DNA of 64,000 bases from SZAS-103 sp043747745 (GTDB lineage: Bacteria > Pseudomonadota > Gammaproteobacteria > Xanthomonadales > Xanthomonadaceae). A program made the translations under genes and the position numbers. Below are positions 8,983-20,000 of this stretch, one piece after another (within the stretch, counting starts at the first letter, position 1; every line of letters begins with the position of its first letter). The notes under the pieces were generated by a model that did no database searches, was not told where the DNA came from, and saw only the letters and a program-made list of their open reading frames with translations. The DNA lies in assembly GCA_043747745.1 (NCBI GenBank), contig JAYTOP010000025.1, forward strand, positions 61,024 to 125,023. The letters run 5' to 3'.

Positions 8983-9390
8983 CTAGCTCCCCGCAACGCT
9001 GCCGCCAAGGCCCAAGTTGATCGATTCCACCAGCTCCGCGGCGTTCCATGGTTTGGACAGGAACTCGTGCAGGCCCGCTTCCCGGCGTACCCGATCTACC
9101 GCCGATTGTTCCGCGTGCCCCGAGAGCATGATCTTGACCACGGTCGGGAAGCGCTGGTGCGCCTGGACCAGGAACTAGTCGCCTTTCATGCCAGGCATCA
9201 ACCAATCCGACACGATCACCAAGACGGTATGTCCCTGCTCGGACAATTCATCGAGCAGTTCCAGCGCTTCCTCGGCGCTCTCGGCCACCTCGACCACGTA
9301 GTCGCTGCCGTAGGCGCGACGCAGCTGGTCCTTGAGGGCGGTCAGGACGATCACCTCGTCGTCGACGCACATCAAGACGCCCTTTTCCAT
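8983..9390 (-). pseudogene. Single-domain response regulator interrupted by an in-frame TAG
   Basis: This is a receiver (REC) domain protein that would accept phosphate from the adjacent histidine kinase. The 135-codon frame starts at 9390 with MEKGVLMCVDDEVIVLTAL, sharing TGATG with the kinase stop. It keeps the acidic pair and the phospho-acceptor region VSDWLMPGMKGD. Codon 72 (9175-9177) is TAG where relatives have Glu of the GDEFL motif, so a single GAG-to-TAG change is likely. After the stop the same frame continues with the expected REC end, including the switch region KIMLSGHAEQSAV and the conserved Lys in EFLSKPWNAAEL, to a TAG at 8983-8985. As it stands only the first half of the fold would be made unless the stop is read through. 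Confidence 0.8.
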
Positions 9391-11555
9391 CACGAGACTC
9401 CTGCGTTGGCAACGCCTGCGATCGGCAGACTGACAGTGAACGTGCTGCCGCGGCCGACTTCGCTGTCGATGACGATACGGCCGCCGTGTTTCTCGACGAT
9501 CTTGCGGACGATCTCCAGGCCCAGACCGGTGCCTTCGCCGGCCGGCTTGGTCGTGAAGAACGGATCGAAGATCCGGTCGCGAAGTTCCGGCGGAATGCCG
9601 CAGCCGGTATCGCCGATCGACACCAGCGCATTGCCGTCCTGCTGGCGCAGCCCGATGGTCAGGGTACCGGTGCGGTCCATCGCCTGCAGCGCGTTGTGGA
9701 TGAGGTTGGTCCACACCTGGTTGATCTCGTCGGGCAGGCACGTCACGTGCGGCAGTTCTTCGAATTGCCTGACCAGCTCAATGCCTTGCTTGATCTGGTT
9801 CTGGTAGATCGTCAGGACCGTCTCGATGCCTTCGCGAAGATCCGACTTGACCCACACCTGCGCGCCGCCGAAGCGCGAGAACGACTTGAGGGCGAAGATG
9901 ATCTTCGCAACACGGTCGACCGCGGTGTTGATGTTGTCGGCATTGGTGGTGATGGTGGCGATTCCGTAGGCGGTCTCGAGGATCAGCTGATGCGAGGGAT
10001 GCCGGAGCAGGGGTAGCACGTCCTCCAGCGCCTCGTGCGATTGCAGTTGCACCAGCAAGCCGGCGCGATGCCTCGCGTGTTCGATGCCGAGCGTTTCCAT
10101 CTGCTCGGTGACCTGGCGGACGATGACCCGTTCCTCGCGTGTGCTGAGCACGGGCCTGGGCGCGCTCGCGCGGGCGATCAGGTCGCTGAAAAGCCGGCGA
10201 TGGTCGTCGTCGAGTTCCACCAGCAGCTTCGGCAGACCGAGCAGGGTACTGCCGATCGAATCGGAGATATTTTTGCCGCTGGACTTGATCGCGCCGATCG
10301 GCGTGTTGATCTCGTGCGCGACGCCGGCGATCAACTGGCCCAGCGAAGCCATCTTTTCCGAGTGCACCAGGTGCGCTTCGGCCTGGTGCAATTCGATCAG
10401 CGCCTGCGCGGCTTCGCGGCGCGCCTTCTCGGCGGCCGCGAACGCATCGGCATTGGCGAGCGCGATCGCGGCGTAGGCCACGGCCGAACGGAACACCTCC
10501 AGATGTCGCTCCTGGTAGGCATTGGCGGCATGGCTTTGCACGGTCACCACGCCGATGCGCCGGCCATTGGCGATGAGTGGCCTGAATACAGCAGACAGGA
10601 TCGGTGCGCTCTGGATGACGTTGGTGCCGGTCGGCGCGCCGTGCAGCTGGTTATCGTTGAACAACGTCAGCTCGCGGTCTTCGCGCAAGGTGAGCACGGC
10701 TAGCGAGGTCGGGTGGTCGAGCGGGTAGGACGTCATGGCATCGACGACGCCGTCCTCGACGTAGTGGACATAGTCGAGCGAATCGCCGGCAGGCGAGAGC
10801 AGGGCTACGCCGAACGCATCCATCGGCAGCAGCGCGGCGCAGTGTTTTTCCAGGGTGCGGCAGATCGCCAGCACGTCCAGGCTACCGGTCAGGTCCTTGC
10901 CGATGTCGCCGACCAGGCGCAGGGTCTCGGCCGAGCGGGCCAGCTCCGCGTTCGCCTCTTTCAGGGCCTTGTTCGATTGCCAGCGCGCAACCAGCGTTGC
11001 GACGTGGCTGGCGACATAAGTGAGCAGGTCGAGGTCGGCTTGCGTGTAGCTGACGTCCGTGCTGTAACTCTGCACGATGATCAGTCCGTACACCGAGTCC
11101 TGGGCGATCAGCGGCGTGCCCATCCAACTGTTGAAATCAATCACCCCGCGCGGGGCGCGGATCTCGCCGCTGTCGACCAGCTCGCGGAATTTCGCGTCGT
11201 CGAGCAGCCAGGGCTTGCGGCTGCGGATGACCAGCGACGAGATGCCTTCGCCGTAGGGGAAGGTCTCCTTCACTTCGTTCGGGTCTTCGTCGACCAGGTA
11301 TTCCTGGCGGATGAGCTGCTGCCCGGCATCGTAGGTGGCGATGATGAAGTTGCGGGCGTCCATCAACCGGCTGACGATCTCGTGCATGCGCGCGTAATGC
11401 TCGTGCTCCGGGCTATCGGCCGCGGACAGCGCGGCGATTTCGTACAGGGCACGTTGCAGTTCTTCGCCGCGCTGGCGGTAGGCCAGTTCCGCTTCCAGCG
11501 CGGCGATGCGCCTGGCGAGTCCGCGTTCGGCGAGCATGGGGGACTCGTCATTCAT
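9390..11555 (-). CDS. GAF-domain sensor histidine kinase
   Basis: This is a cytoplasmic two-component sensor kinase of 721 aa. It has a short N-terminal coiled coil, a GAF domain (about 45-195), a second GAF-like region (about 225-370), a helical linker, and the phospho-acceptor histidine His414 in GVAHEINTPIGAI. A long four-helix region follows, then a HATPase domain with the N box NLIHNALQAMDR, G1 DTGCGIP, F box FDPFFTTK and G2 GTGLGL. There are no membrane segments, so it senses an internal signal or a partner. It starts at 11555 inside TGATG, the stop of the upstream REC-GGDEF gene, and ends in TGATG with the broken response regulator. The arrangement implies phosphorelay to the flanking REC proteins. 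Confidence 0.93.
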   Translation of the reverse strand: MNDESPMLAERGLARRIAALEAELAYRQRGEELQRALYEIAALSAADSPEHEHYARMHEIVSRLMDARNFIIATYDAGQQLIRQEYLVDEDPNEVKETFPYGEGISSLVIRSRKPWLLDDAKFRELVDSGEIRAPRGVIDFNSWMGTPLIAQDSVYGLIIVQSYSTDVSYTQADLDLLTYVASHVATLVARWQSNKALKEANAELARSAETLRLVGDIGKDLTGSLDVLAICRTLEKHCAALLPMDAFGVALLSPAGDSLDYVHYVEDGVVDAMTSYPLDHPTSLAVLTLREDRELTLFNDNQLHGAPTGTNVIQSAPILSAVFRPLIANGRRIGVVTVQSHAANAYQERHLEVFRSAVAYAAIALANADAFAAAEKARREAAQALIELHQAEAHLVHSEKMASLGQLIAGVAHEINTPIGAIKSSGKNISDSIGSTLLGLPKLLVELDDDHRRLFSDLIARASAPRPVLSTREERVIVRQVTEQMETLGIEHARHRAGLLVQLQSHEALEDVLPLLRHPSHQLILETAYGIATITTNADNINTAVDRVAKIIFALKSFSRFGGAQVWVKSDLREGIETVLTIYQNQIKQGIELVRQFEELPHVTCLPDEINQVWTNLIHNALQAMDRTGTLTIGLRQQDGNALVSIGDTGCGIPPELRDRIFDPFFTTKPAGEGTGLGLEIVRKIVEKHGGRIVIDSEVGRGSTFTVSLPIAGVANAGVS

Positions 11556-12550
11556 CAGGCCGACTCCACGCAGTTGCGGCCGGCCGCTTTCGCCTGGTAC
11601 AGCGCGATGTCGGCCCGTGCCAGCAGGGTGACGGCGTCATCGTCCTCGCGGCAGGTCGCCGCACCGAAGCTCGCGGTGACGATACCGACCCCTGGAAAGT
11701 CATGGGCGGCGATCGCCTCGCGAAGTTTTTCCGCGATGGCCACGCATGCTGCCAGCCCCGAGTGCCGGCACACCATGACGAATTCCTCGCCGCCGAACCG
11801 CGCCAGCGAGTCCGCTTCGCGGGTGCATTCCCGCATGATGTGCGCCATGTCCGCCAGTACGTTATCTCCTGCGCCGTGTCCGTGCCTGTCGTTGACTTGC
11901 TTGAAGTGGTCGATGTCGATGAGGATGACCGAGAAATTGATCGCATAGCGTCGGCTGCGGATGAGTTCCTCGTCCAGGATCTGGTCGAGCTTGCGCCGGT
12001 TGAACAGGCCGGTCAGCCGGTCGGTGACGGAAAGCACCTCGAGCTCGCGGTTTTTCTCCTGCAGTTCCTGCGTGCGCGCCTGCACGGTGCTCTCGAGCTC
12101 GGCGTTCATCCGCTTGAGCTCTTCGTTTTGCCGGATCAGGTCGCGCTCCTGGAAATAGGAGCGGATCGCGCCGCGGATGGTCAGGATGATGTCGTCATTG
12201 ATGAAGGGCTTTTCCAGGAACCGGTACAGGTTGGCGTCGTTGATCGCCCGCTTGACGCCGCTCAGGTCGCTTTGGCCGGTGAGCAGGATCTTGACCGTGT
12301 TCGGGCTCTCCTCGTGCAGCCGGACCAGCAGTTCGTCGCCGCGCAGCCCAGGCATCATGAAGTCGGAGATGATCAGGCCCACTTCCTTACCCTGCGCCCG
12401 CAGGTCGGCGACGATCTCCAGTGCCTCCGCGCCGCTTTCGGCAAACTCCACTTCCACTTCCGATCCGAAATGCTTCGACAGCACGCTGCGCAGCGCGCTC
12501 AGGACCGTGGAGTCGTCGTCCACGCAAAGGATGATGCCGCCTTGATTCAC
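11555..12550 (-). CDS. Response regulator with diguanylate cyclase (REC-GGDEF) output
   Basis: Phosphorylated by the co-encoded kinase, it would make cyclic di-GMP. Of 331 aa, residues 1-120 form the REC domain with CVDDDS and phospho-acceptor Asp63 in IISDFMMPG. A coiled-coil linker spans about 140-175, and the GGDEF domain follows with VTDRLTGLFNRR, the metal site IDIDHFKQVND and the active GGEEF at 253-257. The inhibitory I-site RxxD is present (R245-D248), exactly five residues before GGEEF. It is the first gene of the three-gene signalling operon. All catalytic positions look intact, so it should be an active, feedback-inhibited cyclase. Confidence 0.95.
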   Translation of the reverse strand: MNQGGIILCVDDDSTVLSALRSVLSKHFGSEVEVEFAESGAEALEIVADLRAQGKEVGLIISDFMMPGLRGDELLVRLHEESPNTVKILLTGQSDLSGVKRAINDANLYRFLEKPFINDDIILTIRGAIRSYFQERDLIRQNEELKRMNAELESTVQARTQELQEKNRELEVLSVTDRLTGLFNRRKLDQILDEELIRSRRYAINFSVILIDIDHFKQVNDRHGHGAGDNVLADMAHIMRECTREADSLARFGGEEFVMVCRHSGLAACVAIAEKLREAIAAHDFPGVGIVTASFGAATCREDDDAVTLLARADIALYQAKAAGRNCVESA

Positions 12551-12723
12551 TAGCTCTCGCCTTGAATGGTGTCCCCGGATACTAGAGCAAGTGACGTTCC
12601 GGCAGGACGGTGGTTCGCGATCAGTCTGGCCGACCGCGCAGGACTGAACCTTGACGTGGGCCGCATTGTGCGCGGCTGATGCTCGAAACCCCTATTTCTC
12701 CGCGATCATTGGCATGAGCCGTT

Positions 12724-12760
12724 GCCGGATGTCCGCTTCTGGCCGATTGCCGACTTTCGC
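12724..12760. repeat. Short noncoding repeat (TGTCCGCTTCTGGCCG type)
   Basis: The text ATGTCCGCTTCTGGCCGATT followed by GCCGACTTTCG belongs to a style of interspersed noncoding sequence found in many proteobacteria. It is related to the 3' parts of the repeats at 7519-7690 and 8628-8800. It lies between the signalling operon and the nucleotidase gene. Confidence 0.5.
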
Positions 12761-12792
12761 GTAACGGTCTCGCCGCCCGAGACGCCAAGGCG

Positions 12793-12798
12793 GATACT
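12793..12798 (+). promoter_or_regulatory. Candidate -10 box of the 5'-nucleotidase gene
   Basis: The hexamer GATACT ends exactly 6 bp before the ATG at 12805, which would place the transcription start on the first base of the start codon (leaderless mRNA). No strong -35 is evident. The same geometry occurs before 42835, 47713 and 53727. Confidence 0.4.
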
Positions 12799-12804
12799 TG
12801 CGTC

Positions 12805-13734
12805 ATGAGCCCCGAATCCTCCGATCACCTCGTCGTCGCCATCACCGCACGCGCCTTGTTCGACCTTGAGGACAGCCACGCGCTGTTCGAGCGCGACGGC
12901 GTGCGCGCGTATGCGGATTTCCAGCGTTCGCGCGAGGACGACGTGCTCGCTCCGGGTATCGCGTTTCCTCTCGTGCGCAAGATGCTCGCGCTCAACGAAG
13001 GCGCTCCGGTCGACGCGCCGCGCGTGGAAGTCATCCTGCTGTCGCGCAATTCCAGCGACACCGGTCTGCGCATCTTCAATTCGATCGAACACTACAAGCT
13101 CGGCATCGTGCGCGCAGTGTTCACGGCCGGCGCGCCGACCGATCCCTACATCCGTCCGTTCGGCGCGCAATTGTTCCTGTCGGCGAATCCTGCCTCGGTA
13201 CGGCGCGCGCTTGAGCATGGCGTGGCGGCAGCGACGATCCTGACCGCGCGCAGCGATGGCGTTGCCGATACCGACGTGTCGCTGTCGCAGTATCCCAACC
13301 AGTTGCGCATCGCATTCGATGGCGACGCGGTGATCTTCGGCGACGAGTCGCAGCGCATCTCGACGGAACAGGGACTCGACGCGTTCTCGCGCAACGAAGC
13401 CGCGCATGCGCACACGCCGTTGTCCGGCGGGCCGTTCCGCGGATTCCTTGCCGCGTTGCATCGATTGCAACAGGCATTCCCCGCCGAGGACTCGCCGATT
13501 CGCACCGCGCTGGTCACCGCACGCTCGGCACCCGCGCACAAGCGGGTAATCCTGACCTTGCGCGAGTGGGGCGTGCGACTCGATGAGGCGCTGTTTCTCG
13601 GCGGTCGCGACAAGGGCCCGTTCCTGCAGGCGTTCGGCGCGGACATCTTCTTCGACGACTCGCAGGACAACATCACGAACGCGCGTCGCCATGTCGCCGC
13701 AGGTCACGTACCGCACGGGGTGTCGAATGAATAG
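12805..13734 (+). CDS. Cytosolic 5'-nucleotidase
   Basis: It hydrolyses nucleoside 5'-monophosphates to nucleosides and phosphate. The 309-aa product matches the cytosolic 5'-nucleotidase I family along its length: LVVAITARALFDLEDSHALF carries the variant nucleophile region, VEVILLSRNSSDTGLRIFNS follows, then LRIAFDGDAVIFGDESQ. The C-terminal block LFLGGRDKGPFLQAFGADIF-FDDSQ leads to the usual ending HVPHGVSNE. There is no signal peptide. The start ATG at 12805 has a -10-like box only 6 bp away. The last 105 bp (from 13630), including the stop codon TAG, are repeated twice more downstream. Confidence 0.9.
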   Translation: MSPESSDHLVVAITARALFDLEDSHALFERDGVRAYADFQRSREDDVLAPGIAFPLVRKMLALNEGAPVDAPRVEVILLSRNSSDTGLRIFNSIEHYKLGIVRAVFTAGAPTDPYIRPFGAQLFLSANPASVRRALEHGVAAATILTARSDGVADTDVSLSQYPNQLRIAFDGDAVIFGDESQRISTEQGLDAFSRNEAAHAHTPLSGGPFRGFLAALHRLQQAFPAEDSPIRTALVTARSAPAHKRVILTLREWGVRLDEALFLGGRDKGPFLQAFGADIFFDDSQDNITNARRHVAAGHVPHGVSNE

Positions 13735-13946
13735 GCGTTCGGCGCAGGAATTTTCCTACGACGATTCCCGGAACAACATCGACAATGCGCGTCGCCATGT
13801 CGCCGCAGGTCACGTGCCGCACGGGGTGTCGAATGAATAGACGTTCGGCGCAGGAATTTTCCCACGACGATTCCCAGAACAATATCGACAATGCACGTCG
13901 GCATGTCGCCGCAGGTCACGTGCCGCACAGCGTGTCGAACGAGTGA
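13630..13946 (+). repeat. Three tandem copies of the 3' end of the nucleotidase gene
   Basis: The units are 13630-13734 (105 bp, the true gene end), 13735-13840 (106 bp) and 13841-13946 (106 bp). Each begins near CGTTCGGCGC and ends with codons for GVSNE or SVSNE plus a stop (TAG, TAG, TGA). Units 2 and 3 share an extra base that shifts their first third out of frame. The last part still reads NARRHVAAGHVPHGVSNE in unit 2 and the same with SVSNE in unit 3. Units 2 and 3 are more like each other than like unit 1, so the longer unit probably duplicated again. Confidence 0.9.
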
Positions 13947-14051
13947 GCCTGTTCACGGGAACTCCATGCGCTATGTGACATCATCAAGACGTTGGGACGC
14001 TCGTTTGCGCCATGGCTTCCCACAACGGATGTTTTCGCCACGGACGGATGC

Positions 14052-17000
14052 ATGATGGCTGGCCGCGAGGCGATTCTGGAATCCTGGTTGCGTTTGCGCA
14101 GCGTGTTGAGCGGCAACCGCCCCGCGCGCGACGGCGCGGCGAACGAACTGCCGCTGCGCTCGGAGTTGTTCAGCGCCGACCAGATGGAACGCCACGGTCG
14201 CGCGCTCGCGCGTTCGCACAAGCTCAGCACAGGGCGAGCGCAGGATCTGCTGCTCACGCGCCTGTCGTCGAACGAACAGGTGCTCGTGCAGGCCTGCGAT
14301 TTGCTGACCGAAGCTGTCTCCGCAAGTCGAAGGCTCACACCCGCAGGCGAATGGCTGCTCGACAATTATTATCTGATCGAGGAACAGATCCGCACCGCCA
14401 AGCGGCATCTGCCGAAAAATTACAGTCGCGAGTTGCCGCGACTGGCCGACGGGCCATCGGCAGGTTTCCCGCGCGTCTACGACATTGCGCTGGAAGCGAT
14501 CTCGCATGGCGATGGCCGCGTCGATACCGAAACCTTCAGCCGATTCGTCGCGTCGTACCAGTCGGTCTCGCCGCTCGCTCTCGGCGAACTGTGGGCGATC
14601 CCGATCATGTTGCGGCTCGCGTTGATCGAAAACCTGCGTCGCGTCGGTGCCGGCGTCATGGTGGATCGCATCGATCGCAACGCCGCCGACGAATGGGCCG
14701 ACCGGCTGACCGAAGTCGCTGAAAGCGATCCGAAAAACCTGGTGCTGGTGATCGCCGACATGGCGCGTTCGGAACCGCCACAGGCAAGTTCGTTCGTCGC
14801 CGAACTCGCGCGCCGGTTGCAGGGACAAAGTTCGGCGCTCGCATTGCCGTTGACATGGATCGAGCAATGGCTGGGCGAATCCGGGCAGACCATCGAACAA
14901 CTCGTGCAAGCCGAGAACCAGCAACAAGCTGCCGATCAGGTGTCGATCAGCAACAGCATCGGTAGTCTGCGTTACCTATCGGCGATGGATTGGCGCGAAT
15001 TCGTCGAGACCATGAGCGTGGTCGAACACGCGCTGCGCGACGATCCGACCGGTGCCTACCCGCAGATGGATTTTGCGACGCGCGATCGCTACCGGCACGT
15101 CGTCGAGCGCCTTGCGCGGCGCTGCGCACGAACCGAGGCGCAGGTCGCGCAGGATGCGATATCACTCGCACGCAGGGGTATGGCTGAACATGGCGGAGGC
15201 GCGATCGCCGCGCATGTCGGTCATTACCTGATCGGCAATGGACTGCCGCAGCTCGAACGCGATATCGGGTTCCGCGCGCCGTTGCGATTGCGTCCGCGTC
15301 GTCGTGCCGGCCGCGTGCCGCTATGGACGTTCTTCGGGCCGATCGGCTTGCTGACGGCTGTGGTCGGAGCTGTATTGTTGTTGCAGATGCGCGCTGGCGG
15401 ATGGCATGGCTGGATGCTGTGGCTGTTCGCGCTGCCGTGCGTGCTCGCGGGCAGCGACCTTGCCACGGCGTTGGTGAACTGGGCGGCGACGTTGCTGGTG
15501 ACGCCGCATCCGTTACCGCGCATGGATTACTCCGAAGGCCTGCCATCGGAAATGCGTACGCTGGTCGTGGTGCCGACGATGCTCGGCAGTGCAAGCGGCA
15601 TCGAGAACCTGATCGAGGCGCTGGAAGTGCGCTTCCTCGCCAATCGCGGGCCGCACATCCATTTCGCGCTGCTCACCGATTTTCTCGATGCCGTGCAGCA
15701 GGACATGCCGAAGGATGCGTCGTTGCTGCAACTTGCGCAGCAACGCATCGCGCATCTCAACACGAAGTACGCCGATGCAAGCGGTGAGGATCGCTTCTTC
15801 CTGTTGCATCGCCCGCGCATGTGGAACGAACGCGAAAAAACGTGGATGGGCCGCGAACGCAAGCGCGGCAAGCTCGCCGATCTCAATGCATTGCTGCGCC
15901 AGGGCGATGCATCGGCGTTCGTCCTGGTCGAAGGCGTTACCAGCGTGCTTGGCAATGTGCGTTATGTCATCACCCTGGATACCGACACCCAGTTGCCGCG
16001 CGATACGGCGCTCGAATTCGTCGGCACGCTTGCGCATCCCCTGAATCGTGCGCGTTGGGACGAGCACTCCGGTCGTATCGTCGCTGGCTACGGGATCCTG
16101 CAACCGCGGGTCGGGGTGAGCCTGTCCGGTGCGCAGCGCTCGCGTTATGCGCGCTGGTTCGGCAGCGAGCCAGGCATCGATCCTTACACGCGCGCCGTAT
16201 CCGACGTGTATCAGGATCTGTTCGGAGAAGGCTCGTTCATTGGCAAGGGTGTGTACGACGTTGAAGCCTTCGAACGTGCGCTGGGCGGACGTTTCCCGGA
16301 CAACGCAGTGCTCAGTCACGATTTGCTCGAAGGCTGCTACGCGCGCTCTGGCTTGATGAGCGATGCGCAATTGTACGAAGACTATCCGTCGCGCTATGCC
16401 GCCGATGTTGCGCGTCGGCATCGCTGGATTCGCGGAGACTGGCAACTGTTGCCATGGTTGCGGCGACGCGTGCGGCGCGAGGACGGTTCGCGCGAACGCA
16501 ATCCGTTATCGGGTTTGTCGCAATGGAAAGTGTTCGACAATCTGCGCCGCAGTCTGGCGCCGGCTGCACTTGTGTTGTTGCTGGTCGTCGGCTGGAGCGC
16601 GCAGGACAGTGCTCTGTACTGGACGTTGTCGCTGCTCGCGCTGCTGCTAGTCGCGCCGCTGGCAGCATTGGGGCTGGACCTGTTGCGCAAGTCCGACGAG
16701 TTGCCGCTGCTCATGCATCTGCACTGTGTTGCGCGTGCGGCATTGCGGCATGCGGCACGCGTGGGTCTGCATCTTGCCTGTCTTCCTTACGAGGCGTGGT
16801 TTTCCCTCGATGCGATCGTGCGTACCTTGTGGCGGATGCTGGCATCGCATCGGCGTCTTCTGCAATGGAACCCATCCAGCGAAGTCGAACGCACCCAGCG
16901 TACTGATCTGGTCGCATCGTATCGTGCGATGTGGTCCGCGCCGACGCTCGCACTGGCTGTTGCTGCATGGGTTGCGCACGCGCATCCGGGTACGCTACCG

Positions 17001-20000
17001 GTGGCTTCGCCAATCCTGGTGTTGTGGCTTCTTGCGCCTGCATTGACCTGGTGGATCAGCCGCACGCTGCCACGTCGGGCGTCGAAGCTCAGCGTCGGGC
17101 AACTGGACTTTCTCGGCCGTCTCGCACGGCGTACGTGGGCCTTCTTCGAAAGCCATGTCGGTGCCGACGATCATTGGCTGCCGCCGGACAACGTGCAGGA
17201 GCATCCGGTTTATGTCATCGCGCACCGCACGTCGCCGACCAATATCGGATTGTCGTTGCTTGCGAATCTGGCAGCGCACGATTTCGGCTACATCGCCACT
17301 ACAGTATTGCTCCAGCGCAGTTCCGCGACGCTGGACTCACTGTCCTTGCTGGATCGCCACCGTGGCCATTTCTACAACTGGTACGACACCCAGACGCTGA
17401 AGCCGTTGTCGCCGCGTTACGTGTCCACGGTGGACAGCGGCAATCTTGCAGGGCATCTGCTGGTGCTCGCCGAAGGCCTGGTGATGCTGGCCGATGCGCC
17501 GCTGCTGAATCCGCGCACGTTCGATGGCCTGGCCGATGCCTTTGGGGTGTTGTGCGAACACGCCGATGCCGTGCCCCCTAGGCTGCTGGCTAGCTTCCGC
17601 ACAGCACTCGACGCTGCGCGTGTCCAACAGCCGCAGGATCTGCACGCGTTGCACGGCGCGTTGCAGCAGCTCGCAATTGCTGCCGAATCGTTGTACGGCG
17701 CGCTGTCGGCGGTTCCCGGCGACGCGAACCACTGGGCGCTGGCCCTGTACACGCAATGTCGCGATGCCGTTGCCGATCTGCTCTGGTGCGCGCCGTGGCT
17801 CGGGGTTGCAGCAAGGGCGCCGGATGGAATCGCCGCGATGCCGAGTCTGCGCGCGCTTGCAACCCATGCAGGTCCCATCGCGTCGGATGCGGCAAGCACC
17901 ATCGCGTCGACTCCGCTGCAGATCGCTGCAAACCGCGCATCCGAGCGCATCGTGCAACTCGATCGCCTCGCACGTCTGGCCTGCGAGCTCGCCGATATGG
18001 AATACGATTTCCTCTACGACCGCACGCGGCATCTGCTGTCGATCGGCTACAACGTGGACGAACGTCGGCTGGACGACGGCTATTACGACCTGCTCGCGTC
18101 GGAAGCCAGGCTGTGCAGTTTCGTCGCGATCGCACAGGGGGAACTGCCGCAGGAAAGCTGGTTCGCGCTCGGCCGCCAGTTGACGAGCGCCGATGGCGAA
18201 CCATTGCTGCTGTCGTGGAGCGGCTCGATGTTCGAATACCTGATGCCGCAACTGGTGATGCCGAATTTCGACGACACCCTGCTCGATGCGACGATGCGCG
18301 TAGCGGTTGCGCGACAGATCGATTACGGTCGCCAGCGCGATGTGCCATGGGGTGTTTCGGAATCCGGCTACAACACGCTCGATACCCAGCTCAACTACCA
18401 GTACCGCGCGTTCGGCGTGCCGGGGCTGGGGCTCAAACGCGGACTCGCGCAGGATCTCGTGATCGCGCCGTATGCATCGGCGCTCGCCTTGATGGTCGCG
18501 CCGGAGCAGGCTTGCGCGAACCTGCAACGATTGACGGCCGCAGGCTACAGCGGCGTTTACGGATTGTACGAAGCCATCGATTTCACGCCCACACGTTTGC
18601 CGCGCGGCCAGAACGCTGCGGTGATCCGTTCGTTCATGGCGCACCACCAGGGCATGTGCCTGCTGTCGCTCGCATATGCGCTGCTCGACCAGCCGATGCA
18701 GCGCCGCTTCAATGCCAATCGTCATTTCCAGGCGACGGTGTTGCTGCTGCAGGAGCGCGTGCCGCGCACTGCGGTGATCCAGCCCCATGTCGTGGAGTCG
18801 CTCGGCGCGGCGGTCGCTGTCGATGCGACTGAAACCAGGCTGCGCGTGTTCAGTAATCCAGACAATCTGATACCAGCGGTGCAGATGCTGTCCAACGGTC
18901 GCTACAACCTGATGGTGACCAGCGCTGGCGGCGGCTACAGCCAGTTGCGCGAGATGGCGGTGACACGCTGGCACGAGGATGCAACCTGCGACGCGACCGG
19001 CAGTTTCTGTTACTTGCGCGACGTGGACAGCGGTACGTTCTGGTCCGCTGCGCATCAGCCGACACGCGTACCTGTCGATGGATACGAGGCGATTTTCTCC
19101 GACGCCCGCGCCGAATTCCGTGGCCGCAAGCATGGCATCGAGACGCACACTGAAATCGTGGTGTCTCCTGAGGACGATATCGAACTGCGCCGCATCACGA
19201 TTAACAACCGCAGTCGTTTGCGACGCATCATCGAACTGACCAGTTACGCCGAGGTCGTGCTTGCAACGCCGGCCTCCGACGCCGCGCATCCGGCATTCAG
19301 CAAATTGTTCGTACAGACCGAATTGCTGCGCTCGAAGCAGGCGATCCTGTGCAATCGTCGGCCGCAGGCCGAACACGATCGCTCGCCATGGATGTTCCAT
19401 CTCGTCGCCGCGCATGGCGCGGATATCCAGGCGATTTCCTACGAAACCGACCGCGCGCGTTTCATCGGCCGTGGCCGCGACCTTGCATACCCGCAGGCTT
19501 TCGATGTGGACGCACTCTCCGACACAGACGGTTCTGTTCTCGATCCCGTCGTCGCGATCCGTGCGCGCATCGTGCTCGAGCCGGACCAGATCGCGGTGAT
19601 CGACTACGTCTCCGGCGTTGGCGACAGTCGCGACGCATGCATGGCGCTGGTCGAAAAATACCGCGACCGCCATCTCGCCGATCGCGTCTTCGATCTTGCA
19701 TGGACGCACAGCCAGGTCGTGCGGCGCCAGCTCAATGCGAGCCAGTCCGATGCGCAGCTCTATGAGCGCATCGCCGGATCGATCCTGCATGCCAATCCGG
19801 CATTGCGTGCCGAGGCGAGTGTGCTGCTCAAGAATCGACGCGGCCAGTCCGGACTGTGGGGCCACGCGATTTCAGGCGACCTGCCGATCGTGCTGTTGCA
19901 GATCGCCGACCCGGAGCACATCGACCTGGTGCGCCAGGTCGTACAGGCGCACGCGTACTGGCGACTGAAGGGCCTGGCCGTCGACTTGGTGATCTGGAAC

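Noticed and set aside
13630..13946. CRISPR array
   Set aside because: Three contiguous 105-106-bp units without spacers that derive from a coding end; not CRISPR. No other direct-repeat array with spacers was seen in the window.
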